The translations under genes and the position numbers were made by a program. Below the pieces are notes generated by a model. The model was not told where the DNA came from and did no database searches. It saw only the letters and a list, made by a program, of their open reading frames with translations. Below, one piece after another: positions 1 to 12,613 of a stretch of DNA of 64,000 bases (position 1 is the stretch's first letter; the number at the start of each line of letters is the position of its first letter). The stretch covers positions 992,001 through 1,056,000 of the forward strand of contig NZ_CP130701.1 of assembly GCF_030553075.1 (NCBI RefSeq), read 5' to 3'. The DNA is from Halomonas sp. I5-271120. Its GTDB lineage: Bacteria; Pseudomonadota; Gammaproteobacteria; Pseudomonadales; Halomonadaceae.

Positions 1-527
1 ACCGGCTTTTCGGAGGCCTCGATGACCTCGCGGGAGGTGGTTTCGCCAACGTGAGAGAGATCGCACATGATGCCGACCCGGTTCATCTCGGCGACCACCT
101 CGTGACCGAAGCCGGACAGGCCGCCGTCACGCTCATAGCAGCCGGTACCCACCAGGTTCTGGGTGTTGTAGCACATCTGCACAATGCCCACGCCGAGCTG
201 CTTGAAGATCTCGATATAGCCAAGCTGGTCCTCGAAGGCATGGGCGTTCTGAAAACCGTAGATGACGCCGGTCTTGCCCTCTTGCTTGGCCCTGGCGATG
301 TCGGCGGTGGTGCGCACCGGAAGCACCAGATCCGAGCACTCGGCCATCAGGGCATTGGACTTGACGATGTTATCGACGGTGGCCTGGAAGCCTTCCCAAA
401 CGGACACGGTGCAGTTGGCCGCGGTGAGGCCCCCCTTGCGCATGTCCTCGAACAGCTCACGGTTCCATTTGGCGATAACGAGACCATCGATGACGATGGC
501 GTCCTGATGCAGCTCTTGGGGGGTCAT
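1..527 (-). CDS. M19 (renal dipeptidase) family protein, 3' part outside window
   Basis: The first 175 codons are visible; the rest runs off the left edge. The start is the ATG at 527, giving MTPQELHQDAIVIDGLVIAK. The overall pattern fits the membrane/renal dipeptidase family (M19): an N-terminal VIDG strand, a GxQN-H motif at residues 91-96 and CDLSHVGE around residue 159. The canonical zinc signatures are altered: the usual DGHNDLP is DGLVIAKWN (14-22), and the Glu of GIEG is Gln (GFQN). Such M19-like genes accompany dimethylglycine and betaine catabolic genes in Pseudomonas (from memory), which fits the GbdR-like regulator nearby. Family is fairly sure; peptidase activity is doubtful. Confidence 0.8.
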   Translation of the reverse strand, partial: MTPQELHQDAIVIDGLVIAKWNRELFEDMRKGGLTAANCTVSVWEGFQATVDNIVKSNALMAECSDLVLPVRTTADIARAKQEGKTGVIYGFQNAHAFEDQLGYIEIFKQLGVGIVQMCYNTQNLVGTGCYERDGGLSGFGHEVVAEMNRVGIMCDLSHVGETTSREVIEASEKP

Positions 528-667
528 GACGAGGCTCCGGAATAATGCGTGAACTTGCCGGCAGCATATCCCCCGGCACACCGGGTTCGGCGCCTGGAAG
601 CGACCGAGAAAATTCCAAAAGCGTCATGGCCGTCGCGATCGCGACATGGCAGGAAATCGGCGTCGGC

Positions 668-1369
668 TTAGAGCCGATCGAGGTAGGCGGAACCGCCAAG
701 ATTGCGCATCTGACCACGAATCCAGGCGCTGCGGCGCTGGGTATGGGGGCCTGGGCGCGAGGCGCTCCACTCGCGGGGGTTGGGCAGGATCGCCGCCAGG
801 CGGCTGGCCTGGTCGACGTTTAAGCGTGCGGCGCTAACGCCGAAGTAGTGCTGGGCGGCGGCCTCCAGACCGAAGACCCCCCGATCCCACTCGACGATAT
901 TGAGATAGACCTCAAGGATGCGCTGCTTGGGCCACAGCGTCTCGATGAGCAGGGTAAACCAAGCCTCCAGGCCCTTGCGGAGCCAGTTGCGGCCGGTCCA
1001 CAGGAAGAGGTTCTTGGCGGTCTGCTGACTGATGGTGCTGGCGCCACGCAGCCCACCCCCGTTGAGGCTGGACTCGATGGCCTGGCGGATCTGATGGAAA
1101 TCGAAACCGTGATGCTCGGGAAAACGCTGATCTTCGGCGGCTATCACCGCGACCTTGGCGTTATCTGAGAGCTCTGCCCAGGGACGCCATTGCTGGTCGA
1201 TATCGATCGACTCTCCGCTGGCCCAGGACTCCAGCTTGCGCTCGACCATCACCATGGAGCCGAACACCGGCACCACCCGGAACATCAACACCAGCAGGAC
1301 CGACAATCCAACCCAGCCCACCAACGCAAACCCCAGGACTCGCGCTGTGCGACGCACCCACCTCGGCAT
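668..1369 (-). CDS. mtgA: monofunctional biosynthetic peptidoglycan transglycosylase
   Basis: A 233-residue GT51 glycosyltransferase that polymerises lipid II into glycan strands at the outer face of the inner membrane. One N-terminal membrane segment (about residues 12-36) is followed by the GT51 domain. The catalytic EDQRFPEHHGFD motif has its Glu at residue 79; GASTISQQTAKNLFLW, the RKGLEAW segment and KQRILEVYLNIVEW follow. There is no transpeptidase domain, so this is the monofunctional enzyme. It starts 10 bp after the end of the upstream GbdR-like regulator on the same strand, so the two may be cotranscribed despite unrelated functions. Confidence 0.95.
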   Translation of the reverse strand: MPRWVRRTARVLGFALVGWVGLSVLLVLMFRVVPVFGSMVMVERKLESWASGESIDIDQQWRPWAELSDNAKVAVIAAEDQRFPEHHGFDFHQIRQAIESSLNGGGLRGASTISQQTAKNLFLWTGRNWLRKGLEAWFTLLIETLWPKQRILEVYLNIVEWDRGVFGLEAAAQHYFGVSAARLNVDQASRLAAILPNPREWSASRPGPHTQRRSAWIRGQMRNLGGSAYLDRL

Positions 1370-1379
1370 CAGACCTCAC

Positions 1380-2519
1380 TCATGATTTTAGGCGCACGCT
1401 GGCATAAGTGGGCTCGCCCTGAGCCTGGGCCAAAGCGCCCATGGCCGCCGACAGCGGCTCAAGAGACCGCTCCTCGTAGGTAGCCGACTGCAGCAGGGCC
1501 GCCGGCTCCTTACCCAGGGTCACCGGCAACATCTCTACGCTATTCTTCTCCAGGCGCTCGTCCCGAGGCGGGATGCCGAAGTATTCCCGGTAGCATTTGG
1601 AGAAGTGCGGAGTGGAGACAAAGCCACAGGCCGACGCCACCTCGATGATCGACATCGGTGTCTGCTTGAGCAGCTGACGGGCCCGCGTCAGGCGCAGCTT
1701 GAGATAGTAGCGCGAGGGTGAGCAGTGAAGGTTCTTCTGGAAAAGACGCTCGAGCTGACGGCGTGACACATCCACGTAGTTGGCCAGCTCATCAAGGGTG
1801 ATCGGCTCCTCGAGGTTGGCCTCCATCAGCGCCACGATCTCCAAGAGCTTCGGCTGGGTGGTGCCCAACACATGCTTGAGCGGCACCCGCTGCAGATCCT
1901 GCTCATTGCGGACCCGGTCATAGATGAACATCTCGGAAATACCCGCCGCCAGTTCGCGACCATGGTCGCGGCCGATCAGGGTCAGCATCATGTCCATGGG
2001 GGCAGTGCCGCCAGAGGAGGTAGCACGGTCGCGGTCGATAGAGAACAAGCGCGTGGAGAGCGCGACCTTGGGGAAGGCCTCTTGCATGGCCGCCAAGCAC
2101 TCCCAGTGGGTGCTGGTCTCGTAGCCGTCGAGCAGACCGGCCTTGGCCAGCGCCCAGCTGCCCGTACACACCGCCGCCAGGCGCCGCGACAGCCGCGCCT
2201 GAGCTTGCAGCCAGCTCAGGTGCTCGCGCTTTACCGCCCGCTGAGGACCCACCCCACCGCATACGATAACCGTATCCAGCGTCAGCGCCGTATGAGTGGC
2301 AACGTCGGGCGTAACACATAGACCGTCACTGGCTTTCACCGACGCTCCGTCAAGGCTCATGGTGTACCATCGATAAAGCTCACGCCCGGCAAGCTGATTA
2401 GCCATACGCAACGGCTCGATGGCAGAGGCCAGCGAGATCAGGGTGAAATTGTCCAGCAACAAAAAGCCGATCGCCTGAGAGGTAGCGGCTGTGCGTGAGG
2501 CCTCGGGAGCGGTTGTCAT
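1380..2519 (-). CDS. GbdR-like AraC-family regulator with DJ-1/GATase1-like N-domain
   Basis: A 379-residue regulator. The N-terminal DJ-1/PfpI-like domain (about residues 14-190; IGFLLLDNFTLISLASAIEP at the start, AVCTGSWALAKAGLLDG around the nucleophile-elbow position) is followed by a C-terminal AraC double helix-turn-helix (about 230-330; DELANYVDVSRRQLERLF and IIEVASACGFVSTPHFSKCY). This is the architecture of GbdR, ArgR and CdhR. The N-terminal block closely resembles Pseudomonas GbdR, the activator of glycine-betaine and dimethylglycine catabolism, and the M19-like gene nearby supports that role. Assignment to GbdR itself, rather than to the subfamily, is inference. Confidence 0.8.
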   Translation of the reverse strand: MTTAPEASRTAATSQAIGFLLLDNFTLISLASAIEPLRMANQLAGRELYRWYTMSLDGASVKASDGLCVTPDVATHTALTLDTVIVCGGVGPQRAVKREHLSWLQAQARLSRRLAAVCTGSWALAKAGLLDGYETSTHWECLAAMQEAFPKVALSTRLFSIDRDRATSSGGTAPMDMMLTLIGRDHGRELAAGISEMFIYDRVRNEQDLQRVPLKHVLGTTQPKLLEIVALMEANLEEPITLDELANYVDVSRRQLERLFQKNLHCSPSRYYLKLRLTRARQLLKQTPMSIIEVASACGFVSTPHFSKCYREYFGIPPRDERLEKNSVEMLPVTLGKEPAALLQSATYEERSLEPLSAAMGALAQAQGEPTYASVRLKS

Positions 2520-2610
2520 TTCGATACTCCGGCGCTTGTGTCTTAGACCCTATTCGTCTTGTCGTTGCTCTTATGAACCAGGGCGTCGGGCATGCCGGCA
2601 GTCAGCAAAA

Positions 2611-2666
2611 TGTCGTTTTCAGGCATGCTCACTATAAATGTACCCCGCATGTCGTTTTTTGGCATG
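2611..2666. promoter_or_regulatory. pair of 17-bp direct repeats upstream of the GbdR-like gene
   Basis: TGTCGTTTTCAGGCATG at 2611-2627 recurs as TGTCGTTTTTTGGCATG at 2650-2666, 15 of 17 bases identical, 39 bp apart. The repeats lie 90-150 bp ahead of the regulator start at 2519. AraC regulators of the ArgR/GbdR subfamily bind tandem direct half-sites beginning TGTCG (from memory of Pseudomonas ArgR), so this is a candidate autoregulatory operator. A 12-bp perfect palindrome, GGCAAATTTGCC, adjoins it at 2666-2677. Confidence 0.4.
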
Positions 2667-2806
2667 GCAAATTTGCCTATCGCACTGCCATTCCCGGTGC
2701 ATTGCGATAATCACGTCGCTCATGGCTATACGAATGCCGCCTGCCAACATCTCACTTGCGAACAAGCCACGCCGCCTCGGTGACAGCGTGGCCCGGAGGG
2801 GCACAA

Positions 2807-3664
2807 TCAACGCTTACGGTGCAGCCGTTCGGCGTGGTAGCGCAGGTGATCCTCGATGAAGGTGGCGATGAAGAAGTAGCTGTGGTCGTAACCGGCATGC
2901 CGACGCAGAGTCAGCGGGTGATCACGTTTTTCACATGCCGCCTCCAACCGCTCGGGCATCAGCTGTTCCTCGAGGAAGTTGTCGGCTTCGCCCTGATCGA
3001 TGAACAGCGGCTGGCGCGAGGCGCCCTTGGCTACCAGCTCGCAGGCGTCGTATTGGGTCCAGGCACGGGTGTCCTCGCCCAGATAGTGGGTGAAGGCCTT
3101 CTGCCCCCAAGGGCTCTCGATCGGATTGACCACCGGCGCGAACGCCGACACCGCGGCATACTGCCCGGGCCGACGCAGCGCCAACACCAGGGCCCCGTGG
3201 CCGCCCATGGAGTGCCCACTGATCGACTCGCGGCCGTTGACAGGGAAGTGCTGACGCACCACCGACGGCAGTTCCTCGGCCACGTAGTCGTACATGCGAT
3301 AGTGCTTGGCCCAGGGCTCCTGGGTAGCGTTCACATAGAAGCCGGCGCCGCTGCCGAAGTCATAGCTATCGTGCTCACCGGGCAGATCCAGCCCCCTCGG
3401 GCTGGTATCCGGGCAGACGATGGCGATCCCCAACTCGGCGGCGAGACGCTGAGCGCCTGCCTTCTGCATGAAGTTCTCGTCGTTGCAGGTCAGCCCCGAC
3501 AGCCACCACATCAGCGGCACCCGCTCGCTTTCGGCCTGAGGCGGCAGGTAGATGGAAAACACCATCTCGCAGTCCAGCGCCCGCGCGTGATGCTTGTAGC
3601 GCTTGAGCCAGCCGCCGAAGCTCTTGGTAGCCGATACCAGTTCCAGGGATTCAGACATGCTCAT
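2807..3664 (-). CDS. fghA: S-formylglutathione hydrolase
   Basis: A 285-residue esterase-D-type alpha/beta hydrolase that hydrolyses S-formylglutathione to formate and glutathione, the second step of glutathione-dependent formaldehyde removal in the cytosol. The nucleophile elbow GHSMGGHGA carries Ser152; the probable acid is Asp228 (IDQGEADNFL) and the His is in GYDHSYFF (His261). Length matches human esterase D and bacterial FrmB/FghA. It lies 17 bp downstream of adhC, which makes the preceding step, so the two form an operon. Confidence 0.95.
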   Translation of the reverse strand: MSMSESLELVSATKSFGGWLKRYKHHARALDCEMVFSIYLPPQAESERVPLMWWLSGLTCNDENFMQKAGAQRLAAELGIAIVCPDTSPRGLDLPGEHDSYDFGSGAGFYVNATQEPWAKHYRMYDYVAEELPSVVRQHFPVNGRESISGHSMGGHGALVLALRRPGQYAAVSAFAPVVNPIESPWGQKAFTHYLGEDTRAWTQYDACELVAKGASRQPLFIDQGEADNFLEEQLMPERLEAACEKRDHPLTLRRHAGYDHSYFFIATFIEDHLRYHAERLHRKR

Positions 3665-3681
3665 GAGTGCGTCTCCTTCGC

Positions 3682-4914
<1,233 letters not shown>

Positions 4915-4955
4915 TTATTGTCACTCAGCAAAGATCAGGGAGCGCCGTTTACCAA

Positions 4956-5846
4956 ATGCAACGCTGGGATCGTATCGAAGCTTTCGTCGAGGTGGTTCGC
5001 CTGGGCAGTTTTTCCGCCGCCGCACGGGCGCTCAAGGTCTCGACCTCGCACGTCAGCCGTCTGGTCGGCCAGCTCGAGAATCAGCTTGGCACCACCCTGC
5101 TCTACCGTACCACGCGGCAACTGCACCTGACCGACGCGGGCACCCTCTACTTCGATCATTGCCGCCATCTGTTCGACGGCTTCCAGGAAGCCGAGGCGGC
5201 GGTCCACGACTTTCACTCCCGCCCCAAGGGCGTGCTCAAGCTGACCTCATCGACCACCTTCGGCGAGCGCTTCATCGCCCCGCTGGTCAACGATTTCCAG
5301 CGCCAGCATCCCCAACTCGAGGTGAACATGCACTTCACCAATCGCCGGGTCGAGCTGATCGATGAGGGCTATGACGTGGCGATTCGCATGGGCGTGCTCA
5401 AGGACTCGACGCTGATCGCCAGGCGCCTGTGCGAGCGCCGCGAGTACGTGGTTGGTTCGCGGGATTACTTTGCCCAAGTCTCGAGACCCCATTCGCTGGC
5501 TGAGCTTGCCAATCACCCCTGCCTGCTCGGTTCCCGGGACCAATGGCTATTCGAAGTCGACGGCGTGCGCCGCGAAGTCCGCGTCGGCGGCCGCTGGCAG
5601 GCCAATTCGGGACCTGCCCTGCTCGATGCCAGCCTAAAGGGCCTGGGACTCGCCCAACTGCCGGACTACTACGTCGAGGAGCACCTCGCCAGCGGCGAGC
5701 TGGTGTCGGTGCTCGACCACTTTCGCCATAGCGACACTGCGGTGTGGGCGGTCTATCCACGTCATCGTCATCTCTCGCCCAAGGTGCGCCAGTTTGTCGA
5801 CTATATGGTCGCGCATATCCATGAAGTACTGCCGGTTAGACGCTGA
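4956..5846 (+). CDS. LysR-family transcriptional regulator
   Basis: A 296-residue LysR-type regulator. The winged helix-turn-helix is at residues 1-60 ([40 protein letters not shown]) and the substrate-binding-like effector domain fills about 90-290. It is divergent from adhC-fghA across 164 bp, the usual arrangement for a LysR protein that controls the neighbouring operon. Control of formaldehyde detoxification is inference; no specific subfamily could be recognised. Confidence 0.88.
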   Translation: MQRWDRIEAFVEVVRLGSFSAAARALKVSTSHVSRLVGQLENQLGTTLLYRTTRQLHLTDAGTLYFDHCRHLFDGFQEAEAAVHDFHSRPKGVLKLTSSTTFGERFIAPLVNDFQRQHPQLEVNMHFTNRRVELIDEGYDVAIRMGVLKDSTLIARRLCERREYVVGSRDYFAQVSRPHSLAELANHPCLLGSRDQWLFEVDGVRREVRVGGRWQANSGPALLDASLKGLGLAQLPDYYVEEHLASGELVSVLDHFRHSDTAVWAVYPRHRHLSPKVRQFVDYMVAHIHEVLPVRR

Positions 5847-5881
5847 GCAGACCTGAGCGAGAAAAAACCACGGGAAAAGAC

Positions 5882-5908
5882 AAAAAAAGGGCACCCTACC
5901 GGGCGCCC
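5882..5908 (-). terminator. intrinsic terminator of sdaA
   Basis: On the minus strand an 8-bp stem (GGGCGCCC pairing with GGGTGCCC, one G-T wobble) with a GGTA loop is followed directly by seven T residues. It begins 36 bp past the sdaA stop codon. Confidence 0.88.
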
Positions 5909-5944
5909 AAAGGGTTGATCGGCGACGGGCAAGGCCCGCCGGCA

Positions 5945-7324
5945 TCAGCATTCGATGGCGTTGACGGCGAGGCCGCCGCGGGAAGTTTCTTTGTACTTGT
6001 CCTGCATGTCGCGGCCGGTATCCCGCATGGTGCGGATCGCCTTGTCCAGCGAGATGAAGTGCTCGCCGTCGCCGCGCAGGGCCATCTGGGCGGCATTGAT
6101 GGCCTTCACCGAGGCGATGGCATTGCGCTCGATGCAGGGCACCTGCACCAGCCCGCCTACCGGATCGCAGGTCAGGCCCAGGTTGTGCTCAAGCCCGATC
6201 TCGGCGGCGTTTTCCACCTGGCCGATGCTGCCGCCCATGACCTCGGCAAGCCCCGCGGCGGCCATCGCACAGGCCGAGCCGACCTCGCCCTGACAGCCCA
6301 CCTCAGCGCCGGAAATCGAGGCGTTCTTCTTGCACAGGATGCCCACGGCGCCGGCGGCCAGCAGGAAGTCGACCACATCTCGTTCGCAGGCGCCGGGCTG
6401 GAACTTCATGTAGTAGTGGAGAACGGCCGGAATGATGCCCGCCGCCCCGTTGGTGGGCGCAGTGACCATGCGCCCGCCGGCGGCGTTTTCCTCGTTGACC
6501 GCCAGGGCAAAGACGTTGACCCAGTCCATCGCCGAGAAGGTCGAGGTGATCAGGCTGTGACTGCCCTCCATGGCCACCAGGCGACGATGAAGCGAGGCCG
6601 CCCGCCGCTTGACGTTGAGCCCGCCGGGCAGCACGCCTTCGTTGGCGAAGCCGGTCTCCACGCAATCGCACATGGCTTGCCAGATCGTCCATAGACCGTC
6701 GCGGATATCCTGCTCACTGCGCCATGCCTTCTCGTTCTCCAGCATCAGCTCCGAGATACGCAGGTCGTGCATGCGGCATAGCGCCAGCAGCTCGCCGGCA
6801 CTATTGAAGTCATAGGGCAGCGGCGTGGTATCGGTATCCAGCGCGCCGTCCTGGGCCTGCGCCTCGTCGATCACGAAACCGCCGCCCACCGAGTAGTAGG
6901 TGTTCTCGTAAAGTGGCTCGCTGTGACCGTGAGCGATCAATCGCATGGCGTTCGGATGGTGTGGCAGGCACTCATCATGAAGCTGCATGTCTCGGGCCCA
7001 AAGGAAAGGAATCGCCAGCCGGTTGTCGAGCAGCAGGCTATCGGATTCCAGCAGCTCCTCGATGCAGGGGGCGATGAGGGTCGGGTCGATGCGATCCGGC
7101 CGTTCTCCCATCAGGCCCATGATCACCGCTCGGTCGGTGCCGTGACCGATGCCGGTGGCCGACAGTGAGCCATAAAGGCGCACCTCGACGCGGGCTACCC
7201 GTTCCAGCAGATCCCGGGTCCGCAGCTCTTCGACGAAATCATGCGCGGCACGCATCGGGCCCACGGTGTGGGAGCTCGACGGCCCGATACCGATCTTGAA
7301 CAGGTCGAAGACGCTGATGGACAT
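5945..7324 (-). CDS. sdaA: L-serine ammonia-lyase, iron-sulfur dependent, single chain
   Basis: A 459-residue one-chain L-serine dehydratase that converts L-serine to pyruvate and ammonia with a [4Fe-4S] cluster. The beta-domain start [20 protein letters not shown] is typical. The alpha-domain holds the cluster cysteines in [20 protein letters not shown] and in [15 protein letters not shown]. Length is normal for SdaA/TdcG. It is divergent from a DsdC/GcvA-like LysR gene and has its own terminator, so it is probably monocistronic. With the GbdR-like gene and betaine-type genes nearby, it could feed one-carbon-derived serine into pyruvate (inference). Confidence 0.96.
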   Translation of the reverse strand: MSISVFDLFKIGIGPSSSHTVGPMRAAHDFVEELRTRDLLERVARVEVRLYGSLSATGIGHGTDRAVIMGLMGERPDRIDPTLIAPCIEELLESDSLLLDNRLAIPFLWARDMQLHDECLPHHPNAMRLIAHGHSEPLYENTYYSVGGGFVIDEAQAQDGALDTDTTPLPYDFNSAGELLALCRMHDLRISELMLENEKAWRSEQDIRDGLWTIWQAMCDCVETGFANEGVLPGGLNVKRRAASLHRRLVAMEGSHSLITSTFSAMDWVNVFALAVNEENAAGGRMVTAPTNGAAGIIPAVLHYYMKFQPGACERDVVDFLLAAGAVGILCKKNASISGAEVGCQGEVGSACAMAAAGLAEVMGGSIGQVENAAEIGLEHNLGLTCDPVGGLVQVPCIERNAIASVKAINAAQMALRGDGEHFISLDKAIRTMRDTGRDMQDKYKETSRGGLAVNAIEC

Positions 7325-7486
7325 AAATAACCTCGTATCGTGTAAGCATGGCGCGAGGCCGGCGTGACATTGGCATCAATTTGGCTAAAGGCAGTTTTCC
7401 GGCACGGCCAGTTAAAACTATAGTGGTCCCGAGCACTGGCCGATACAATCCAGAAATACTTGCCACGACTTTAGAATAACTAAACC

Positions 7487-8413
7487 ATGAGCCGCTCCCT
7501 CAATTCGCAGACCCATGCCTGGCTGAAGGTCTTCGCGGTCAGCGCCCGTCACCTGTCTTTCACCCGCGCCGCCGAGGAACTGCATGTCACCACCGGCGCG
7601 GTGAGTCAGCAGATCAAGCAGCTCGAAGAGCGGCTCGGCTTCAAGCTGTTCCGCCGCCTGCCGCGACGCCTCGAACTCACCGACGAGGGCCGACGGCTGT
7701 CACTGGTGGTCGACGACGCCTATCAGGCAGTGGGGCTCGAGGTCCGCCGACTGCGAAGCGGCGTGATGAGCGGCATCTTAAGGCTGCGTTCGGTGCCCTC
7801 CTTCCTCGCCAAGTGGCTGATGCCGCGATTGCCACGACTGCAGGCTCGTTTCCCCGACATCGAGCTTCAGGTGGTCGCCGAGGACAGCAATATCTCGCTG
7901 CGCGAGGGCGACTTCGATCTGGCGCTGGATCTCAACGACGGCCAGTACCCCGGGCTCGCCATCACCCCGCTGATGGACGAGGTGATCTTCCCGGTCTGTG
8001 CCCCGGGACTGTTACGAGGCAAGCCACCGCTTCGCCAGCCGGAGGATCTGGCCTGGTATCCGCTGCTGCACGACGTTACCGCCTGGCGCGGCAGCAGCGA
8101 CTATGCGGAATGGGAGCATTTCCTGCGCGAGATAGACGCCCCCCACGTCAGCGTGCGGCGGGGCTACACCTTCAACCGCAACCAGCTGACCATGGACGCG
8201 GCGATCTCCGGCATGGGAGTCGCCATCGCCCGCCAGACCCTGATCACCAACGAATTGAAGACCGGCGCGCTGATCGCGCCCTTCTCACAGCGGGTGGCAA
8301 CCGGCAAGCGCTACGGCATCGCTCATGTCCCCGGAGCGCTAGATGATCGGCGGGTAAAAGCGGTACACGACTGGCTGGTCGAGGAGGCCACCCGCACGTC
8401 GTCGCGCTCATAG
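7487..8413 (+). CDS. LysR-family regulator, DsdC/GcvA-like
   Basis: A 308-residue LysR regulator. The helix-turn-helix is at about residues 10-68 (SFTRAAEELHVTTGAVSQQI, LEERLGFKLFRRL), followed by an effector domain with features of the DsdC/GcvA group (PLLHDVTAW, the WEHFL segment, DAAISGMGVAIARQTL). DsdC activates serine deaminase genes, and this gene is divergent from sdaA across 162 bp, so control of sdaA is a reasonable inference. GcvA-type control of glycine cleavage genes cannot be excluded. Confidence 0.86.
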   Translation: MSRSLNSQTHAWLKVFAVSARHLSFTRAAEELHVTTGAVSQQIKQLEERLGFKLFRRLPRRLELTDEGRRLSLVVDDAYQAVGLEVRRLRSGVMSGILRLRSVPSFLAKWLMPRLPRLQARFPDIELQVVAEDSNISLREGDFDLALDLNDGQYPGLAITPLMDEVIFPVCAPGLLRGKPPLRQPEDLAWYPLLHDVTAWRGSSDYAEWEHFLREIDAPHVSVRRGYTFNRNQLTMDAAISGMGVAIARQTLITNELKTGALIAPFSQRVATGKRYGIAHVPGALDDRRVKAVHDWLVEEATRTSSRS

Positions 8414-8455
8414 TCGTTGCGCGCATGAGTCGTTAAGTCGGTAAGAAGCGCCCAT

Positions 8456-8491
8456 AAAAAAACGCCCGCAAGCCATGCTTGCGGGCGTTTT
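8456..8491. terminator. bidirectional intrinsic terminator
   Basis: A perfect 11-bp stem (CGCCCGCAAGC, 8463-8473, with GCTTGCGGGCG, 8477-8487) and a 3-base loop, flanked by a run of A on the left and TTTT on the right. It lies between the convergent LysR gene and rpoD and can serve both. Confidence 0.92.
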
Positions 8492-8555
8492 CATGTACAG
8501 CCGTTGCTCTGGTCTGGCCGCCCGAACGGCGGCCAGCGAGGCTCCGACGACTCAA

Positions 8556-10400
<1,845 letters not shown>

Positions 10401-10633
10401 AGAAACCCTATCTCGACGAAGAAGAATGAAGCACCCGAACGTTCAGGCATGAAAAAACCATAAAGCCGATCAGTATAGCGGTAAGATGGGCTATTCCGCC
10501 AGTATTGCGTTTGCGGTGCCGTTCAGGTGTGTTAGGTTGTTTGGTTGTGCTCGGGAAGGAGCCTTGCGATACACCCTTAGATGGTGCTGATACGCAACAA
10601 TTCAACCCCGCCCCAAAATTGTGTCGACGCCCG

Positions 10634-12478
10634 TCAGCGATTGAGCGACATCAGCAACTCCATCAGGCGCTGCTTCTCTTCCCGCGACAGCCGCTGCCCG
10701 CCCTTTTCCTTGGCCAACAAGGCCGCGTATTCGCTCTCCGGCGTCTGACGCGACTGGGCACGACAAAAGTGCTCCACCAGGCCATCCAGTTCGGTTGCCC
10801 GCGCCGCCGGCGGCATCAATAGCTCGCGCCGCGCCAGTTGCGCCAGACGCTCCCCCTCCTGGGTGCCGTGAAAGTGCGCCAGCAGCACTTGCACACTGCG
10901 ATAGCGCCCGGCTCGCAGCAGCTTGACCAGCTCCTTGAGCAGCGCCCCATCGGCATCCCCCTCGGGGCACCAGTCCAGCGATTCGGGCAGCCGGTCGACC
11001 AGGGTCGGCTCATGCACCAGGAGCTGCAGCGCGCGAGCGATCAGACTCATGGCGCCGCTGCGCTTTGGAGCAAAAGGCGCACCCCCTCGAGCCGCCCGCT
11101 CATCAGGACCGCCCCAGGCCTCGGCGGGCATATCGCCCTCCGCTTCCGGACCGAAGGGCTCTGCCGGTGCCTTGGCGGCCAGCAGCGCCGTAAAGCGCGC
11201 CTGATCCACGCCGGTGCGCGAGGACAGCTCGCTGAGCATCAGCGACTTAAGCACGCCCTCCGGCAACTGCTCGATGGCCTTGAGCACCTGACTGGCATAG
11301 CGCTCACGGTCCTCGACGCCTGCCAGGTCGCGTCCGCGGCCGGCCTGCTCGAACAGAAACTCCGATAGCGGGCTTGCGCAGGTCACCCGATCCTTAAAGG
11401 CGTCGGGGCCTTCCCGTCGCACCAGGCTATCCGGATCCTCGCCCTCGGGCAGGAACAGGAAGCGGGCCTGACGGCCGTCGATCATCAGCGGCAACACATT
11501 GGCCAGCGCCCGGCTGGCTGCCTGGCGTCCGGCCTGGTCGCCGTCAAAGCAGAACACCACCTCACCGACCATGCGGAACAGCCGCGTCAGATGTTCCTCG
11601 CTGGTCGAGGTACCAAGCGTCGCCACCGCGTTGCGAATGCCGAACTGGGCAAGCGCTACCACGTCCATGTAGCCTTCGACGATCAACACTCGCTCAAGGT
11701 TGCGATTCGCCTGACGCGCCTCATAGAGACCGTAGAGCTCGCGGCCCTTGTGAAACACCGGGCTTTCCGGCGAGTTCAGGTACTTGGGCTTGGCATCGCC
11801 GAGCACCCGACCACCAAAGGCAATGGTACGCCCCTTGAAATCGCGGATCGGGAACACGACCCGGTCACGAAAGCGGTCATAAGTGCGGCCGCTATCCTCA
11901 CGGTGAACCAGCAGGCCATACTCGACCTGCACCGCCTCCGAGACGCCCTGGCTGGAAAGATGACGCTTGAGCGCCTCCCAGTCATCGGGGGCATAGCCGA
12001 TGGCGAACTCTGCCTGCACCTCGGGCGACAGGTCGCGCCGCTCCAGATAGCCCCTGGCCTGCTCGGCCTCGGGCATCTTCAGCCGCTCGCGAAAGAAGCT
12101 TGCCGCCAGCTCTAGAAGATTGACGCCTTCCTTGCGCTTCTGTTCCCGAGCCTGAGCGCGAGGATCGTCGGCACCTTCCCGAGGCACCTCGATACCCTGG
12201 CGCGCCGCTAACTGTTCGACGGCCTCGGGAAAGCGCAGGTTGTCGTACTCCATCAGGAAGCGTAGCGCGTTGCCGTGCGCCCCGCAGCCGAAGCAGTGAT
12301 AGAACTGCTTGTCCTGACTGACGGTGAACGAGGGCGACTTTTCCTGATGGAAGGGGCATAGCCCCGCATGGTTGCGCCCATTCTTCTTGAGCGTCACCCG
12401 CTCGCCGACGACCTCGACCACATCCACACGGGCGAGCAGGTCATCGATGAAGCGTTGCGGGATCTGGCCCATGGCCAT
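10634..12478 (-). CDS. dnaG: DNA primase
   Basis: A 614-residue replication primase that makes RNA primers at the fork. The N-terminal CHC2 zinc ribbon has Cys41, His44, Cys62 and Cys65 (CPFHQEKSPSF, FYHCFGCG). The TOPRIM core follows (RVLIVEGYMDVVALAQFGI, FCFDGDQAGRQAASRAL), then a C-terminal DnaB-binding domain. Two in-frame starts (12478 and 12472) are possible; the sequence begins MAMGQIPQRFIDDLLARVDV. It lies between rpsU (upstream) and rpoD. The cognate helicase gene dnaB is in the same window at 47.9-49.3 kb. Confidence 0.97.
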   Translation of the reverse strand: MAMGQIPQRFIDDLLARVDVVEVVGERVTLKKNGRNHAGLCPFHQEKSPSFTVSQDKQFYHCFGCGAHGNALRFLMEYDNLRFPEAVEQLAARQGIEVPREGADDPRAQAREQKRKEGVNLLELAASFFRERLKMPEAEQARGYLERRDLSPEVQAEFAIGYAPDDWEALKRHLSSQGVSEAVQVEYGLLVHREDSGRTYDRFRDRVVFPIRDFKGRTIAFGGRVLGDAKPKYLNSPESPVFHKGRELYGLYEARQANRNLERVLIVEGYMDVVALAQFGIRNAVATLGTSTSEEHLTRLFRMVGEVVFCFDGDQAGRQAASRALANVLPLMIDGRQARFLFLPEGEDPDSLVRREGPDAFKDRVTCASPLSEFLFEQAGRGRDLAGVEDRERYASQVLKAIEQLPEGVLKSLMLSELSSRTGVDQARFTALLAAKAPAEPFGPEAEGDMPAEAWGGPDERAARGGAPFAPKRSGAMSLIARALQLLVHEPTLVDRLPESLDWCPEGDADGALLKELVKLLRAGRYRSVQVLLAHFHGTQEGERLAQLARRELLMPPAARATELDGLVEHFCRAQSRQTPESEYAALLAKEKGGQRLSREEKQRLMELLMSLNR

Positions 12479-12541
12479 CGCGAGTCATCCTGGAAAAACG
12501 ACGATAAGTGCCCGCTTCGGGACATCCCGAAGCGACCACTA

Positions 12542-12570
12542 GAAAAACAAACGGCCACCGTATGGCGGCC
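12542..12570 (-). terminator. terminator/attenuator between rpsU and dnaG
   Basis: On the minus strand, GGCCGCC pairs with GGTGGCC (one G-T wobble) around an ATAC loop, followed by GTTTGTTTTT. It sits 43 bp past the rpsU stop and before dnaG, the place of the known rpsU-dnaG attenuator of E. coli, which would let rpsU be made in excess of dnaG and rpoD. Confidence 0.82.
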
Positions 12571-12613
12571 GCTTGGCATCCCTCTAGGACGGCATGGCCG
12601 CCCTTAGTACGGA

